NCBI GenBank assembly: GCA_030066855.1
Contig: JASJAU010000034.1
Coordinates: forward strand, 1-39,017
Direction: 5' to 3'
Source of the DNA: Paracoccaceae bacterium
Lineage (GTDB): Bacteria; Pseudomonadota; Alphaproteobacteria; Rhodobacterales; Rhodobacteraceae
DNA length: 39,017 bases
The notes below the pieces were generated by a model. That model was given only the letters and a program-made list of their open reading frames with translations, was not told the DNA's origin and searched no databases. Shown here piece by piece: positions 26,549-34,808 of the stretch (its first letter is position 1; each line of letters starts with the position of its first letter). The translations under genes and the position numbers were made by a program.

Positions 26549-28054
26549 TCACCCTTGTGACAGCTCCTCTCGCAAGACGTTCTTTTGCACCTTCCCCATC
26601 GCGTTTCGCGGCAGCGCGTCAATGATCTCGTAACGCCGGGGGTGCTTGAAGCGCGCCAGCTTGGTCGTCACGGCGCCGGCGATTTCTTCGAGGTCGGCGG
26701 CAGCGCCAGGCTCGACCACAAGAGCCGCTATGATCGCCTCACCGAAATCGGCGTCCGGTATGCCGAAGACAGCAGATTCCTCGATGCTCGAAATGTCGTT
26801 CAGGACATCCTCGATCTCTTTGGGATAGACGTTGTAACCGCCTGTGATGATGAGGTCTTTCGAGCGCCCGACGATCGACAAGTAGCCGTCCGCACTGATC
26901 TGCCCGAGGTCGCCTGTGATGAAGAAGCCGTTCTCGCGCAGCTCCTCTGCGGTCTTCTCGGGCATTTGCCAGTAGCCCTTGAAAACATTTGGGCCGCGCA
27001 CCTCAATCATGCCGATCTCCCCGTCCTCGACGATATCCCCGGTCTCGGAGTTGGTCAGGCGTAGTTCAACACTCGAAAGCGGCTTTCCGACGGTTCCCGG
27101 CCTGCGCTCGCCGTCAAAGGGGTTCGACGTGTTCATATTCGTCTCGGTCATTCCGTAGCGCTCAAGGATATGGTGTCCTGTCCGCGTCGTGAACTCGACG
27201 TGGGTATCGGCCAGAAGCGGCGCGCTGCCGGACACGAAAAGGCGCATGTTCGCGGCGAGCCCGCGCGTCAGCCGGTCATCTGCGAGAAGTCGCGTGTAGA
27301 AGGTCGGAACGCCCATGAGCATGGTCGAATGCGGCAAAGCTTCCAGAATGGCGTCTACGCTGAAACTGGCCATGAAATGAACGCAGGCGCCGGCGCAAAG
27401 CGACGTGTTCAACGCAACGAAAAGCCCGTGTGTGTGAAAGATCGGCAGCGCATGGATGAGCGTGTCCGCCTTGGTGATCTTCCAGAGATCCGTGAGCGCC
27501 TGCGCGTTGGACAGAAGATTCTCGTGCGTCAGCATCGCGCCTTTCGACCGGCCGGTCGTGCCCGATGTGTAAAGCAGCGCGGCAAGGTCATCGGGGCCGC
27601 GTGAAACCGTCTCGAAGGTTCGGGCCTGGTCCGCGAGGCCATCGGTGAGCGATCCCTTACCCCCGGCATCCAGCGTGAGAACCGTCGCCCCAACCGTCGC
27701 GGCGATATCGCTCAGAGCAACGACTGCGGAGGGATCACACACCAGTACGCGCGGTTTGGCGTCGGTCACGAAGTATTCGACCTCGTCGCGCTTGTAACCT
27801 GTGTTGAGAGGCAGGAAGACGCCGCCGGCTTGTATCGTGGCTGCATACAAAGCCACCATCTCGACGGTCTTTGGCGCCTGCACGACAATCCGGTCACCCG
27901 GCTCAATGCCGTTGTCCCGCAAAACATGCGCGATCCGCGCGGCCATCTCCACGAACTCGGCGTAGCTCAGGGATGGCGCGTCATCACGCTTTAGAAAACA
28001 AGAGCCATTCGCGGCGTGTGGAGCGAACAGATGATCGTAGAAGTGGTTCGTCAT
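26549..28054 (-). CDS. matB: Malonyl-CoA synthetase (MatB-type acyl-CoA ligase)
   Basis: A 501-residue cytoplasmic AMP-forming ligase that activates malonate: malonate + CoA + ATP to malonyl-CoA + AMP + PPi. ANL-superfamily motifs: P-loop LLYTSGTTGRSKGAMLTHEN, the aromatic/TE motif ILERYGMTETNMNTSNPF with GERRPGTVGKPL, ITGDLG, the hinge GRSKDLIITGGYNVYPKEIE and the catalytic lysine in LPRNAMGKVQKN. The sequence resembles Rhizobium and Rhodopseudomonas MatB throughout. Its ATG at 28054 overlaps the stop of the malonyl-CoA decarboxylase gene (ATGA), a pairing that strongly supports malonate as substrate. It is last in the YCII-matA-matB operon. Confidence 0.92.
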   Translation of the reverse strand: MTNHFYDHLFAPHAANGSCFLKRDDAPSLSYAEFVEMAARIAHVLRDNGIEPGDRIVVQAPKTVEMVALYAATIQAGGVFLPLNTGYKRDEVEYFVTDAKPRVLVCDPSAVVALSDIAATVGATVLTLDAGGKGSLTDGLADQARTFETVSRGPDDLAALLYTSGTTGRSKGAMLTHENLLSNAQALTDLWKITKADTLIHALPIFHTHGLFVALNTSLCAGACVHFMASFSVDAILEALPHSTMLMGVPTFYTRLLADDRLTRGLAANMRLFVSGSAPLLADTHVEFTTRTGHHILERYGMTETNMNTSNPFDGERRPGTVGKPLSSVELRLTNSETGDIVEDGEIGMIEVRGPNVFKGYWQMPEKTAEELRENGFFITGDLGQISADGYLSIVGRSKDLIITGGYNVYPKEIEDVLNDISSIEESAVFGIPDADFGEAIIAALVVEPGAAADLEEIAGAVTTKLARFKHPRRYEIIDALPRNAMGKVQKNVLREELSQG

Positions 28055-29334
28055 GACGCCTTCAGCTTTCTTTTCTTTCTGGCGTTGGCGGTTTCCGCGC
28101 GAAACCCCGGGCTCATCGAGATCTCACCTTCCTGAACAAAGCGCTCATGGTTCTGTTCGATCAAGTCCAGATCATACTGGTAGTTGACCATGGCCCCTCC
28201 GGACTGAGCCAGACCGTTCTCACTGAGGTCCGCAGCGCCGTGGACCGCAAAGATCTGCGCGCCGTTGCCAAGGTGAAACCGCGCGACCGGGTCGAACGGA
28301 GATCCTTGCGCGTCCTTGGCAGTGAGCAGGTAGTCCGCCGCCGCTTGCCGCACGGCGTCCGGATCGGCGGCGCCTCGAAGAAACGCGTCTGCCAACGGTT
28401 CCGTGCGGTTCGTTTCCAGCCATTCTTTCAGCCTTGGGATCGGCGAGAGCGTCACGAAGGTCTCGAGACTGGGAAGCTCCTGCTGCAATTCAGAGACGAC
28501 CTGTTTGATCAGCAGATTGCCGAACGAGATCCCCTTTAGACCCGATTGGCAGTTCGAGATCGAATAGAAGACCGCAACCTTTGTATCGTGGGCCTCGCGG
28601 TGCTCCCGCTTGTTGGCCAGAACCCGTTGGATCGAGTCCGGCACCTTCATGGTCAGGGCGACCTCGACAAATATCAGGGGCTCGTCGGGCATGCTGGGAT
28701 GGAAAAACGCAAAGCACCGCCGGTCCTGCGGATAGAGCCGCCTTCGCAGGTCGTCCCAGTCCTTAATCGCGTGCACGGCTTCGTATTCGACGATCTTTTC
28801 AAGGATGCTGGCGGGCGTTTCCCAACTGATCTGCCTCAGAACCAGAAAACCCCGATTGAACCAGCTGCGCAGCAAATGTTGGAAATCCAGATCGGTCCGC
28901 GCCAACTCGGGGTTCTTCGCAACAGCCCTAAGGAGGTCAGCCCGCATATTGACGAGCGCAAGGGTGGCGCCCGGCGGCTGGTTCAGCCGACGCAGCAATT
29001 CCTGCCGCCGAGGTTCAGCCAGACCGCCAATCCGGTGGTAATCCTCGATCGAGCCTGACGCCTTATAGGATCCGATCGCGTCCTCGAGCGCGCCCAGTTC
29101 AATCTCCAGACCCGAGTTCAGGAATTCGAAGAACGACAGGCGTTCGGGCGCGTCCATGGATGCGTATCGATCCAGAATGATCTGCGCGTGCGAGATGCCC
29201 GAGATCTCGCCTTCAGCATCGATGAGCGCCTGGCACAAATCCTCGATCGAGCGCCCATCGTCGGCCGACGCGCGCGAGCGCCTGCGCTCAAACAACGTGG
29301 TGAGCATGTCGCCCAGAAAGCTGCGCTCGGCCAT
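28051..29334 (-). CDS. matA: Malonyl-CoA decarboxylase
   Basis: A 427-residue enzyme of the MLYCD family (PF05292) that converts malonyl-CoA to acetyl-CoA and CO2. It has an N-terminal helical domain (about 25-130) and a C-terminal GNAT-fold catalytic domain with WETPASILEKIVEYEAVHAI, CFAFFHPSMPDEPLIFVEVA, FYSISNCQSGLKGISFGNLL and the late ARFHLGNGAQI. The Ser of the SISNCQSGL stretch and the His of RFHLGN correspond to the catalytic dyad described for the human enzyme. Together with MatB it forms the MatA-MatB malonate-to-acetyl-CoA pathway known from rhizobia. It starts at the ATG at 29334, 7 bp after the YCII gene stop. Confidence 0.93.
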   Translation of the reverse strand: MAERSFLGDMLTTLFERRRSRASADDGRSIEDLCQALIDAEGEISGISHAQIILDRYASMDAPERLSFFEFLNSGLEIELGALEDAIGSYKASGSIEDYHRIGGLAEPRRQELLRRLNQPPGATLALVNMRADLLRAVAKNPELARTDLDFQHLLRSWFNRGFLVLRQISWETPASILEKIVEYEAVHAIKDWDDLRRRLYPQDRRCFAFFHPSMPDEPLIFVEVALTMKVPDSIQRVLANKREHREAHDTKVAVFYSISNCQSGLKGISFGNLLIKQVVSELQQELPSLETFVTLSPIPRLKEWLETNRTEPLADAFLRGAADPDAVRQAAADYLLTAKDAQGSPFDPVARFHLGNGAQIFAVHGAADLSENGLAQSGGAMVNYQYDLDLIEQNHERFVQEGEISMSPGFRAETANARKKRKLKAS

Positions 29335-29341
29335 CGCGCAG

Positions 29342-29728
29342 TTACCCCATGCTGACGGTTTTGGCGGACAAGCCGACCGAAAGCGTCAATGACCCCTCGT
29401 TGACCAGCCACCTTCTAAGCACGAAGGTCCGCGCGCCGCTTTGGTGCATCGGGTCCGCCTCAGCCAGCGCGCGGGCGGCTTCCAGCGACGGCGCCTGGTA
29501 TACAATCAGCCCGATCCCTTGCATTTCGTTGCCCGTTTCATCCGACATCGGACCTGCAAGGAACAGCGCGCCCGCACGCTCCTGCTCGGCCTGGTACTCG
29601 AGATGCGCAGGCAGAACCTCCCTGATTTTACCCGGATCGGCTGCCGGCGTTGACATGACCACATATAGCTCATGCGCGAACGCGCCCCGGGATTTGGCTT
29701 CCGCTTTGTAGTCGTTCCAGGCAGGCAT
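29342..29728 (-). CDS. YCII-related domain protein
   Basis: A 128-residue protein of the YCII family, a dimeric alpha+beta barrel related to muconolactone isomerase folds. Family pattern: an N-terminal ELYVVMSTPAADPGKIREVL, PAHLEYQAEQERAGALFLAG and the C-terminal IVYQAPSLEAARALAEADPM, with the typical His in the LPAHLEY segment. One YCII protein, TftG, is a dehydrochlorinase that feeds hydroxyquinol 1,2-dioxygenase in 2,4,5-T degradation, which makes this protein's place beside an intradiol dioxygenase cluster suggestive. The ATG at 29728 has ggag 7 nt upstream; an in-frame GTG at 29746 is rejected. It is the first gene of the matA-matB operon, divergent from the FAH hydrolase across a 95-bp gap. 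Confidence 0.82.
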   Translation of the reverse strand: MPAWNDYKAEAKSRGAFAHELYVVMSTPAADPGKIREVLPAHLEYQAEQERAGALFLAGPMSDETGNEMQGIGLIVYQAPSLEAARALAEADPMHQSGARTFVLRRWLVNEGSLTLSVGLSAKTVSMG

Positions 29729-29757
29729 CGTCGATCTCCAGTCCACAAACCAAAATT

Positions 29758-29763
29758 ATCGAT
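29758..29763. promoter_or_regulatory. ATCGAT palindrome in the divergent YCII/FAH control region
   Basis: ATCGAT in an A/T-rich setting (aaaattATCGATtttatt), about 30 bp before the YCII ATG and 60 bp before the FAH ATG. The core also occurs upstream of the gntR-like gene (36402) and of the monooxygenase gene (36523). A candidate operator for the cluster's GntR regulator, controlling both divergent operons. Confidence 0.45.
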
Positions 29764-29823
29764 TTTATTTGACTTGACGACTTTTTATCGCCAAAAGCGG
29801 AGTCGATCAACAAGGAGTTTCCA

Positions 29824-30708
29824 ATGCGCTTTCTCGTCGGCACCGTCGATAGCGATCAAAGCGTCTTCGCCGTGCAGGGTGAAGCGGCGACCAATCTCAC
29901 CGCGATCATTCCAGAGATCGGAACCGACCTCGCCGAGCTCGTCGCCTCGCCCGGCCTTCTGGCCAGGGCCCGGGATGCGGCCGGCAAAGGGAGCACCATT
30001 CCGGTGTCGGCCATCACACCGGCTCTTCCGATCGAGAAGCCCGGCACCTTCATCTGCCTTGGCCTGAACTATGTCGAACATATCAAGGAAGGCGGGTACG
30101 ACATTCCCGACTACCCAGCCCTCTTCATGCGCGGCCGCAATTCGATCATGGCCGCCGGCGCGCCGATGGTGCGTCCCGCCTGCTCGGAGATGCTCGACTA
30201 CGAGGCGGAACTGCTGATCATCATCGGGAAGGGCGGGCGCCACATCCCCGAATCCGAGGCGCTGGAGCATGTCTTCGGCTACACGGTCTTCAACGATGGG
30301 TCGGTCCGCGACTATCAGCGCAAGACCCACCAGTGGACCCCCGGAAAGAACTTCGACCAGACCGGCGCCATCGGCCCTTATGTGGTGACATCGGACGAGC
30401 TGCCCGAAGGGGCGAAAGGTCTGAAGATCGAAAGCCGGGTCGGTGACGAAATCCTGCAATCGTCGAACACAGCGAATATGATCTGGGGCGTCGCGCAGAC
30501 GATCTCAATTGTCTCCGAATACACCACGCTGGAACCCGGCGATCACATTGCAATGGGCACGCCTCCGGGCGTTGGTCATGCCAAGAAGCCAAACCCTCGC
30601 TGGCTCGTGCCCGGTGAAACCGTAGACATCGAGATCGAGTCGATCGGCATATGTTCAAGCCCGATCGTCGATGAAATCACTGCCGCAGACGCGACAGCGG
30701 CCGAATGA
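29824..30708 (+). CDS. Fumarylacetoacetate hydrolase (FAH) family protein, probable acylpyruvase-type C-C hydrolase
   Basis: A 294-residue cytoplasmic hydrolase of the FAH superfamily, which cleaves or isomerises 2,4-dioxo or related acids with a divalent metal. Metal ligands are visible as Glu127 and Glu129 (MLDYEAEL) and Asp158 (VFNDGSVRDYQ). The His-x-x-Glu lid pair of acylpyruvases is present at His86 and Glu89 (NYVEHIKE), as are TPGKNFDQTGAIGPYVV and GDHIAMGTPPGVG. About 70 N-terminal residues precede the catalytic core, as in larger bacterial members. It starts at the ATG at 29824 behind aaggag, and its stop overlaps the next gene as ATGA. Context (dioxygenase, MatAB) suggests cleavage of a ring-fission product; the exact substrate is inferred. 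Confidence 0.88.
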   Translation: MRFLVGTVDSDQSVFAVQGEAATNLTAIIPEIGTDLAELVASPGLLARARDAAGKGSTIPVSAITPALPIEKPGTFICLGLNYVEHIKEGGYDIPDYPALFMRGRNSIMAAGAPMVRPACSEMLDYEAELLIIIGKGGRHIPESEALEHVFGYTVFNDGSVRDYQRKTHQWTPGKNFDQTGAIGPYVVTSDELPEGAKGLKIESRVGDEILQSSNTANMIWGVAQTISIVSEYTTLEPGDHIAMGTPPGVGHAKKPNPRWLVPGETVDIEIESIGICSSPIVDEITAADATAAE

Positions 30709-31370
30709 TGGCGGACGGCGGGCGGACACCTGATACGCTGCGAGGCGACGCGCAGGAGGCTGTGAGGTCGCTGCGGTCGCGCATCTCGCGACTGAGCGAC
30801 GACTCGATTGATCTGATCCTGCGCGATGCGCGGTCCCACTACGCTTGGACGGACAAGCCGGTCAGCGACGACATGCTCAAGACCCTGTTCGAGATTACAA
30901 TCCAGGGGCCAACGAGCATGAACACCTGCCCCGCCCGCTTCGTGTTTATTCGCAGCGAAGCGGCCAAAGATCGTCTGGCGAAATCGCTGAAGGCAAAGAA
31001 CATCGACAAGATGCGGGCCGCGCCGGTCACCGCCATCATCGCATGGGACCCGCTTTACTGGCATCGTCTCGATTTCCTGTTCCCGCACGATGACCGGAAG
31101 CCGCTTTTCGACGGCAAGGAAGACTACGCGCAGGACACGGCCTATCGGAATTCCACCCTTCAGGGCGCCTACTTTATGATCGCCGCGCGGGCCATGGGAC
31201 TCGACGTTGGCGCTATGTCGGGCTTCTCGAACGCCATCGTCGACGAGGAGTTCTTCTCGGAAAACGGTTGGAAATCCAACTTTCTGTGCAATCTGGGCTA
31301 TGCCGACGAAACGGCGCTGTTCCAGAAGCTGCCGCGGTTTGAATTCGACGACGTCTGCGAGATCATGTGA
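30705..31370 (+). CDS. Nitroreductase family protein, RutE-like
   Basis: A 221-residue FMN-dependent reductase. From about residue 36 it follows E. coli RutE closely in pattern: LILRDARSHYAWTDKPVSDD, IQGPTSMNTCPARFVFIRSE, APVTAIIAWDPLYW, AYRNSTLQGAYFMIAARAMG, LDVGAMSGFSNAIVDEEFF and CNLGYADE. RutE/YdfG-type enzymes reduce malonic semialdehyde in pyrimidine breakdown. No other rut genes are here, so a different substrate such as a quinone or enone made by this pathway is possible. Start ATG at 30705 overlaps the FAH stop. The N-terminal 35 residues are an extension relative to RutE, so an internal start cannot be excluded. Confidence 0.85.
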   Translation: MMADGGRTPDTLRGDAQEAVRSLRSRISRLSDDSIDLILRDARSHYAWTDKPVSDDMLKTLFEITIQGPTSMNTCPARFVFIRSEAAKDRLAKSLKAKNIDKMRAAPVTAIIAWDPLYWHRLDFLFPHDDRKPLFDGKEDYAQDTAYRNSTLQGAYFMIAARAMGLDVGAMSGFSNAIVDEEFFSENGWKSNFLCNLGYADETALFQKLPRFEFDDVCEIM

Positions 31371-31376
31371 GGCGCG

Positions 31377-31832
31377 ATGGCGATCCGGATGAAAACGACT
31401 GTGAAGCTGAGGGCCGAGGCCGATTGCCCCACCCATTCGCTGGCAAATATCTCCATCCGGGACCTGCAATTCCCCATCGACGAACCGACGGATAGAGGCG
31501 GCACCAACCTCGGCCCGACCCCGACCGACACCGCGCTCGCGGCGCTTGCGGGCTGCACCAACGTGATCGGCCACAAATGCGCGAAGACTCTCGGGGTCGA
31601 TATCGGGCGGCTCAACATCGATCTCGTTTGCGATTTCGACCGCCGCGGCGTCACGCTGGCGGAGGAAATCGCCGTGCCCTTCGTTTCGATTGAGCAGAGG
31701 GTCGCCTACTCGGGGAACGCAACGGCAGAAGAGATCGAGCAGCTCGCTGCCGAAGTCGAGAAATTCTGCCCGTTGTCGAAACTGTTCACCGGCTCGGGCA
31801 CGGCCATTACAACCACTTGGACCAAACACTGA
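31377..31832 (+). CDS. OsmC family protein
   Basis: A 151-residue protein of the OsmC/Ohr fold, in which two redox cysteines reduce organic peroxides. Both candidate cysteines are present: in ALAGCTNVIGHKCAKTLGVD, and in the C-terminal EVEKFCPLSKLFTGSG. Family pattern also in NLGPTPTDTALAALAGC. It is placed between the nitroreductase and the TRAP genes, all on the same strand with short gaps. A plausible role is removal of peroxides or reactive quinones produced from autoxidising polyphenols; this is inference. The ATG at 31377 follows gaggcg; an ATG at 31389 is an alternative. Confidence 0.85.
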   Translation: MAIRMKTTVKLRAEADCPTHSLANISIRDLQFPIDEPTDRGGTNLGPTPTDTALAALAGCTNVIGHKCAKTLGVDIGRLNIDLVCDFDRRGVTLAEEIAVPFVSIEQRVAYSGNATAEEIEQLAAEVEKFCPLSKLFTGSGTAITTTWTKH

Positions 31833-31864
31833 TTCATCAATCGTTCTTGAAAGGGAGGAAAGAC

Positions 31865-32953
31865 ATGATTGGCAAATTCACACGCCGCGCCGCGCTCGCC
31901 GCGCTCCTGGCGGGGGCTTCGGTCGTTCCGGCCTCGGCCGCAGAGACCATCAAGGCGGTGGTCATCGACGGCTATCCCGCACGCGCACTTTGGGTGAAGG
32001 AGTTCACGAATTTCTTCATCCCCGAAGTCGACAGACGTCTCGCGGAATCCGGCAACTACCAGATGGAGTGGCAGGAAAGCTATGGCGGCACGATCGTGAA
32101 GCCGAAGGGCGTTCTCGAAGGCATCAAGCTCGGCCTTGGGGACATCGGCATCGTGACCACGATCTTCCACAACTCGAAACTGCCGAGTCAGGCTCTTTCG
32201 GCTGTGACGCCTTTCGTCGCTGCAGACGCACGTGCTGTGGCCAAGGCGGTTGACGAGATCGCCAAGGAATACCCGGCCATGCAGGCAGAGTTCGAGAAGC
32301 AGAACCAAGTGTATCTTGCCACCGGCGTTGTTCTCGACACCTATCAGGTGTTCTCGCGAAACCCGGTCAACTCGCTCGCCGACATTGAGGGCGGCAAAGT
32401 GGCGGGCGCCGGCATGAACCTCCGTTACCTCGAAGGCATCGAAGGCGCAGCGGGCGTGCGCGGGGGTCTGACAGACTTCTACAACATGGTTCAGACCGGA
32501 CTTGTCGACCACGCCATGCTCTGGCCGGAAGCCGCCAAGACCTTCAAGATCGCCGAGGTGGCGCCGTACATGCTGCGGGCGGATCTGGGCGCCGTGAACT
32601 CCAAGACGATCACCGTCAACAAGGACTACTGGGACGGTCTCCCCGATGAGGTGAAGGACGTCCTGCTTGAGGTCGCTGTCGCCTACCGCGATCATGTCGC
32701 CGGCATCGCGATGGACCGCGCTCAGGCCAGCCGCGACGCCTACGTCGCCGATGGCGGCACAATCGTGGACATGGACCCGGCGGATCGTGCCGCCTGGGCC
32801 GAGGCGATGCCGAACATCGCGGCGGAATGGGCCAAAGGTCTCGACGACGCAGGGCAGCCCGGCACGGAGATGCTGAACGCCTATATGGCCAAGCTCCGCG
32901 ACGCCGGCTTCGAACCGGTGCGCGACTGGGCCGCTGAAATCGCCACGAACTGA
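31865..32953 (+). CDS. TRAP transporter substrate-binding protein (DctP-type)
   Basis: A 362-residue periplasmic binding protein for a TRAP uptake system driven by an ion gradient. An N-terminal export signal with a basic pair and hydrophobic core (FTRRAALAALLAGASVVPAS, cleavage near residue 25; possibly Tat-like) precedes the mature domain. DctP pattern: WVKEFTNFFIPEVDRRL, LEGIKLGLGDIGIVT, NPVNSLADIEGGKVAGAGMN with LRYLEG, and SKTITVNKDYWDGLPDEVKD. It starts at the ATG at 31865 behind ggaggaa; the earlier open frame overlaps osmC and is rejected. The ligand should be an organic acid; given the neighbours, an aromatic or a malonate-like acid is likely. Confidence 0.92.
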   Translation: MIGKFTRRAALAALLAGASVVPASAAETIKAVVIDGYPARALWVKEFTNFFIPEVDRRLAESGNYQMEWQESYGGTIVKPKGVLEGIKLGLGDIGIVTTIFHNSKLPSQALSAVTPFVAADARAVAKAVDEIAKEYPAMQAEFEKQNQVYLATGVVLDTYQVFSRNPVNSLADIEGGKVAGAGMNLRYLEGIEGAAGVRGGLTDFYNMVQTGLVDHAMLWPEAAKTFKIAEVAPYMLRADLGAVNSKTITVNKDYWDGLPDEVKDVLLEVAVAYRDHVAGIAMDRAQASRDAYVADGGTIVDMDPADRAAWAEAMPNIAAEWAKGLDDAGQPGTEMLNAYMAKLRDAGFEPVRDWAAEIATN

Positions 32954-32967
32954 GCCAGGCTCCTCGC

Positions 32968-33492
32968 GTGTTCAACGTGTTCGCAAGAATTTCCAGCGGC
33001 ATTGCTATCGCAGCCAATGCCGCTGGAACATTTGTTGTGATCGCGCTGATTGCAGTAGTGAACTACGACATCATCGCGCGAGGAATCTTCAATAAGCCCT
33101 TCCTTGGCGCGGTCGAAGTCGTCCAGTTCTCGCTCGTTCTGATTGTCTTTCTTCAGCTGCCCGACGTGATACGCGTCGGCAGGCTGACGCGTTCCGACGG
33201 TTTTCTCAGCCTCATGCGCCACCGCAATCCGCCGGTCGGCAGGATGATGAGCCGAGGTATCGACTTCGTCAGCGGCGTATTCATGGTGCTCGTCGCAATC
33301 GCTATCTGGCCCGAGTTTGTGGAGATGTGGGAAAGCCAGGACTTCTTCGGGGTGCCCGGCGTCTTCACCGCGCCTTGGTGGCCGGTCAAGCTTGTCATCT
33401 TCCTTAGCGCCTGCCTGTGTACGGTGCATTTCGCGCTGCACATCCTTACCCAAACCGGCGATGCCCAGCCGCATCAGGAAAGCGGCTCATGA
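32968..33492 (+). CDS. TRAP transporter small permease (DctQ-type)
   Basis: A 174-residue integral membrane protein with four hydrophobic segments: about 10-32 (GIAIAANAAGTFVVIALIAV), 48-65 (VVQFSLVLIVFLQLPDVI), 95-115 (GVFMVLVAIAIWPEFV) and 138-158 (VKLVIFLSACLCTVHFAL). DctQ features include NYDIIARGIFNKPFLGAVEV. It forms the membrane complex with the large permease. Translation begins at a GTG at 32968, 14 bp after the dctP stop; the 3' end overlaps the large permease start by 4 bp. Confidence 0.9.
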   Translation: MFNVFARISSGIAIAANAAGTFVVIALIAVVNYDIIARGIFNKPFLGAVEVVQFSLVLIVFLQLPDVIRVGRLTRSDGFLSLMRHRNPPVGRMMSRGIDFVSGVFMVLVAIAIWPEFVEMWESQDFFGVPGVFTAPWWPVKLVIFLSACLCTVHFALHILTQTGDAQPHQESGS

Positions 33493-34796
33493 CGCCTGTC
33501 GAGATCGGCCTGTTCTCGATCGTCGCGATCATCGTCTTGATTTACCTCGGGGTTTACATCCCGATCGCGCTTGGCCTTGTCAGCTTTGTGGCCATCTGGA
33601 TTATGCGCGACAGCATGGACCTGTCCTTCGCGCTCCTGAAAATCGCCATCGGCGACAGCGCGATGGAATACACCTTCGCGACCATTCCACTTTTCACCTT
33701 CATGGGACTCATCGTCTCAAAGGCGGGGCTGGGCGCCGACATCTACTCGGTGATGAATCAGGGATTTCGCCGCATTACAGGCGGGATCGGGATGGCGACG
33801 GTCGGCGCGAATGCCGTCTTCGCCGCGGTCACAGGCTCATCCATCGCTTCCGCCTCGGTCTTCTCAAAAATGTCCGTCCCGGAGATGCTGCAGCACGAGT
33901 ACAACCCGCGTTTCGCGGTTGGCGTGGTGGCGGGCTCGTCGGTGCTTGGCATGATCATCCCGCCTTCGGCCATGCTGATCATCTATTCGTTCGTGGCCGA
34001 GCAATCCGTTGGCGAGATGTTCCTTGCCGGCGTGGTCCCCGGCATTCTGCTCGCCGTCGCCTATGTGGCGGCCATCTGGTTTATGGGCCGGTTCACACCG
34101 GGTTTTGTGGGCGGGAAGACCATCGAAGAAGGCGACCTGATGTCGTGGTCCGAGATCGCGGCCAACACGCTCCCGATCGCGGCGCTGATCATCGTCGTGC
34201 TCGGCGGCATCTATACCGGATGGACAACGCCAGTCGAAGCCGGCGCCGCAGGCTCGCTTCTTGGTATTTTCATCGCCGCGTTTCGCAGGCGCATCAACAT
34301 GCGCAGTTTCTGGGAGACGGTTATCGAAACCGGGCACATCACGGCCGCGATCCTGTTCCTGATCACGGCGGCATCGATGTACGCCCGCATGCTCGGCCTC
34401 GCCGGGTTGCCTAACGAGCTGCAGGACATCCTGGCCACCAACGAGCTGGACTTCTTCTGGATCATGGTGCTTCTCGTGGTGCTGATGCTGTTCCTCGGAA
34501 CGATCCTCGACACGGCATCGATCATCCTGATCGTTGTTCCCTTGTTCCTGCCCTTGATCGACAGCATGGGCCTGAGCCTTGTCTGGTTCGGCATCGTCGC
34601 AGTGGTGGCCGCCGAAATCGGCCTCCTGACACCGCCGCTCGGCCTGAGCTGCTTTGTCATTAAGGCGACCCTGGACGACGACAGGATCAAACTAAAGGAC
34701 GTGTTCCTGGGCGCCCTGCCCTTCGCCTTCGTGATGCTGCTGGTTCTGATCCTTTTGATCCGGTTTCCGGCGCTGAGCCTCGCAATACTGAACTAA
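33489..34796 (+). CDS. TRAP transporter large permease (DctM-type)
   Basis: A 435-residue membrane protein of the DctM family with about 12 hydrophobic segments, forming the translocation channel of the TRAP system. Typical stretches are LGVYIPIALGLVSFVAIWIM, IPLFTFMGLIVSKAGLGADI, VAGSSVLGMIIPPSAMLIIY (the conserved G-x-x-x-P-P-S motif), TPVEAGAAGSLLGIF and GLLTPPLGLSCFVIKA. The ATG at 33489 overlaps the dctQ stop (ATGA) and removes an artificial upstream extension. It is followed 12 bp later by the dioxygenase gene, so transport and ring cleavage are co-expressed. Confidence 0.93.
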   Translation: MTPVEIGLFSIVAIIVLIYLGVYIPIALGLVSFVAIWIMRDSMDLSFALLKIAIGDSAMEYTFATIPLFTFMGLIVSKAGLGADIYSVMNQGFRRITGGIGMATVGANAVFAAVTGSSIASASVFSKMSVPEMLQHEYNPRFAVGVVAGSSVLGMIIPPSAMLIIYSFVAEQSVGEMFLAGVVPGILLAVAYVAAIWFMGRFTPGFVGGKTIEEGDLMSWSEIAANTLPIAALIIVVLGGIYTGWTTPVEAGAAGSLLGIFIAAFRRRINMRSFWETVIETGHITAAILFLITAASMYARMLGLAGLPNELQDILATNELDFFWIMVLLVVLMLFLGTILDTASIILIVVPLFLPLIDSMGLSLVWFGIVAVVAAEIGLLTPPLGLSCFVIKATLDDDRIKLKDVFLGALPFAFVMLLVLILLIRFPALSLAILN

Positions 34797-34808
34797 GAGG
34801 AGAGAACC

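Noticed and set aside
30576-31829. 417-codon open frame on the minus strand
   Set aside because: Antisense to the nitroreductase and OsmC genes, both well supported.
31706-32695. 329-codon open frame on the minus strand
   Set aside because: Antisense to the TRAP binding-protein gene, which has a signal peptide and family motifs.
33317-34414. 365-codon plus-strand frame overlapping the TRAP permeases
   Set aside because: Arg/His-rich shifted-frame translation of the dctQ/dctM genes, not a membrane protein or known family.
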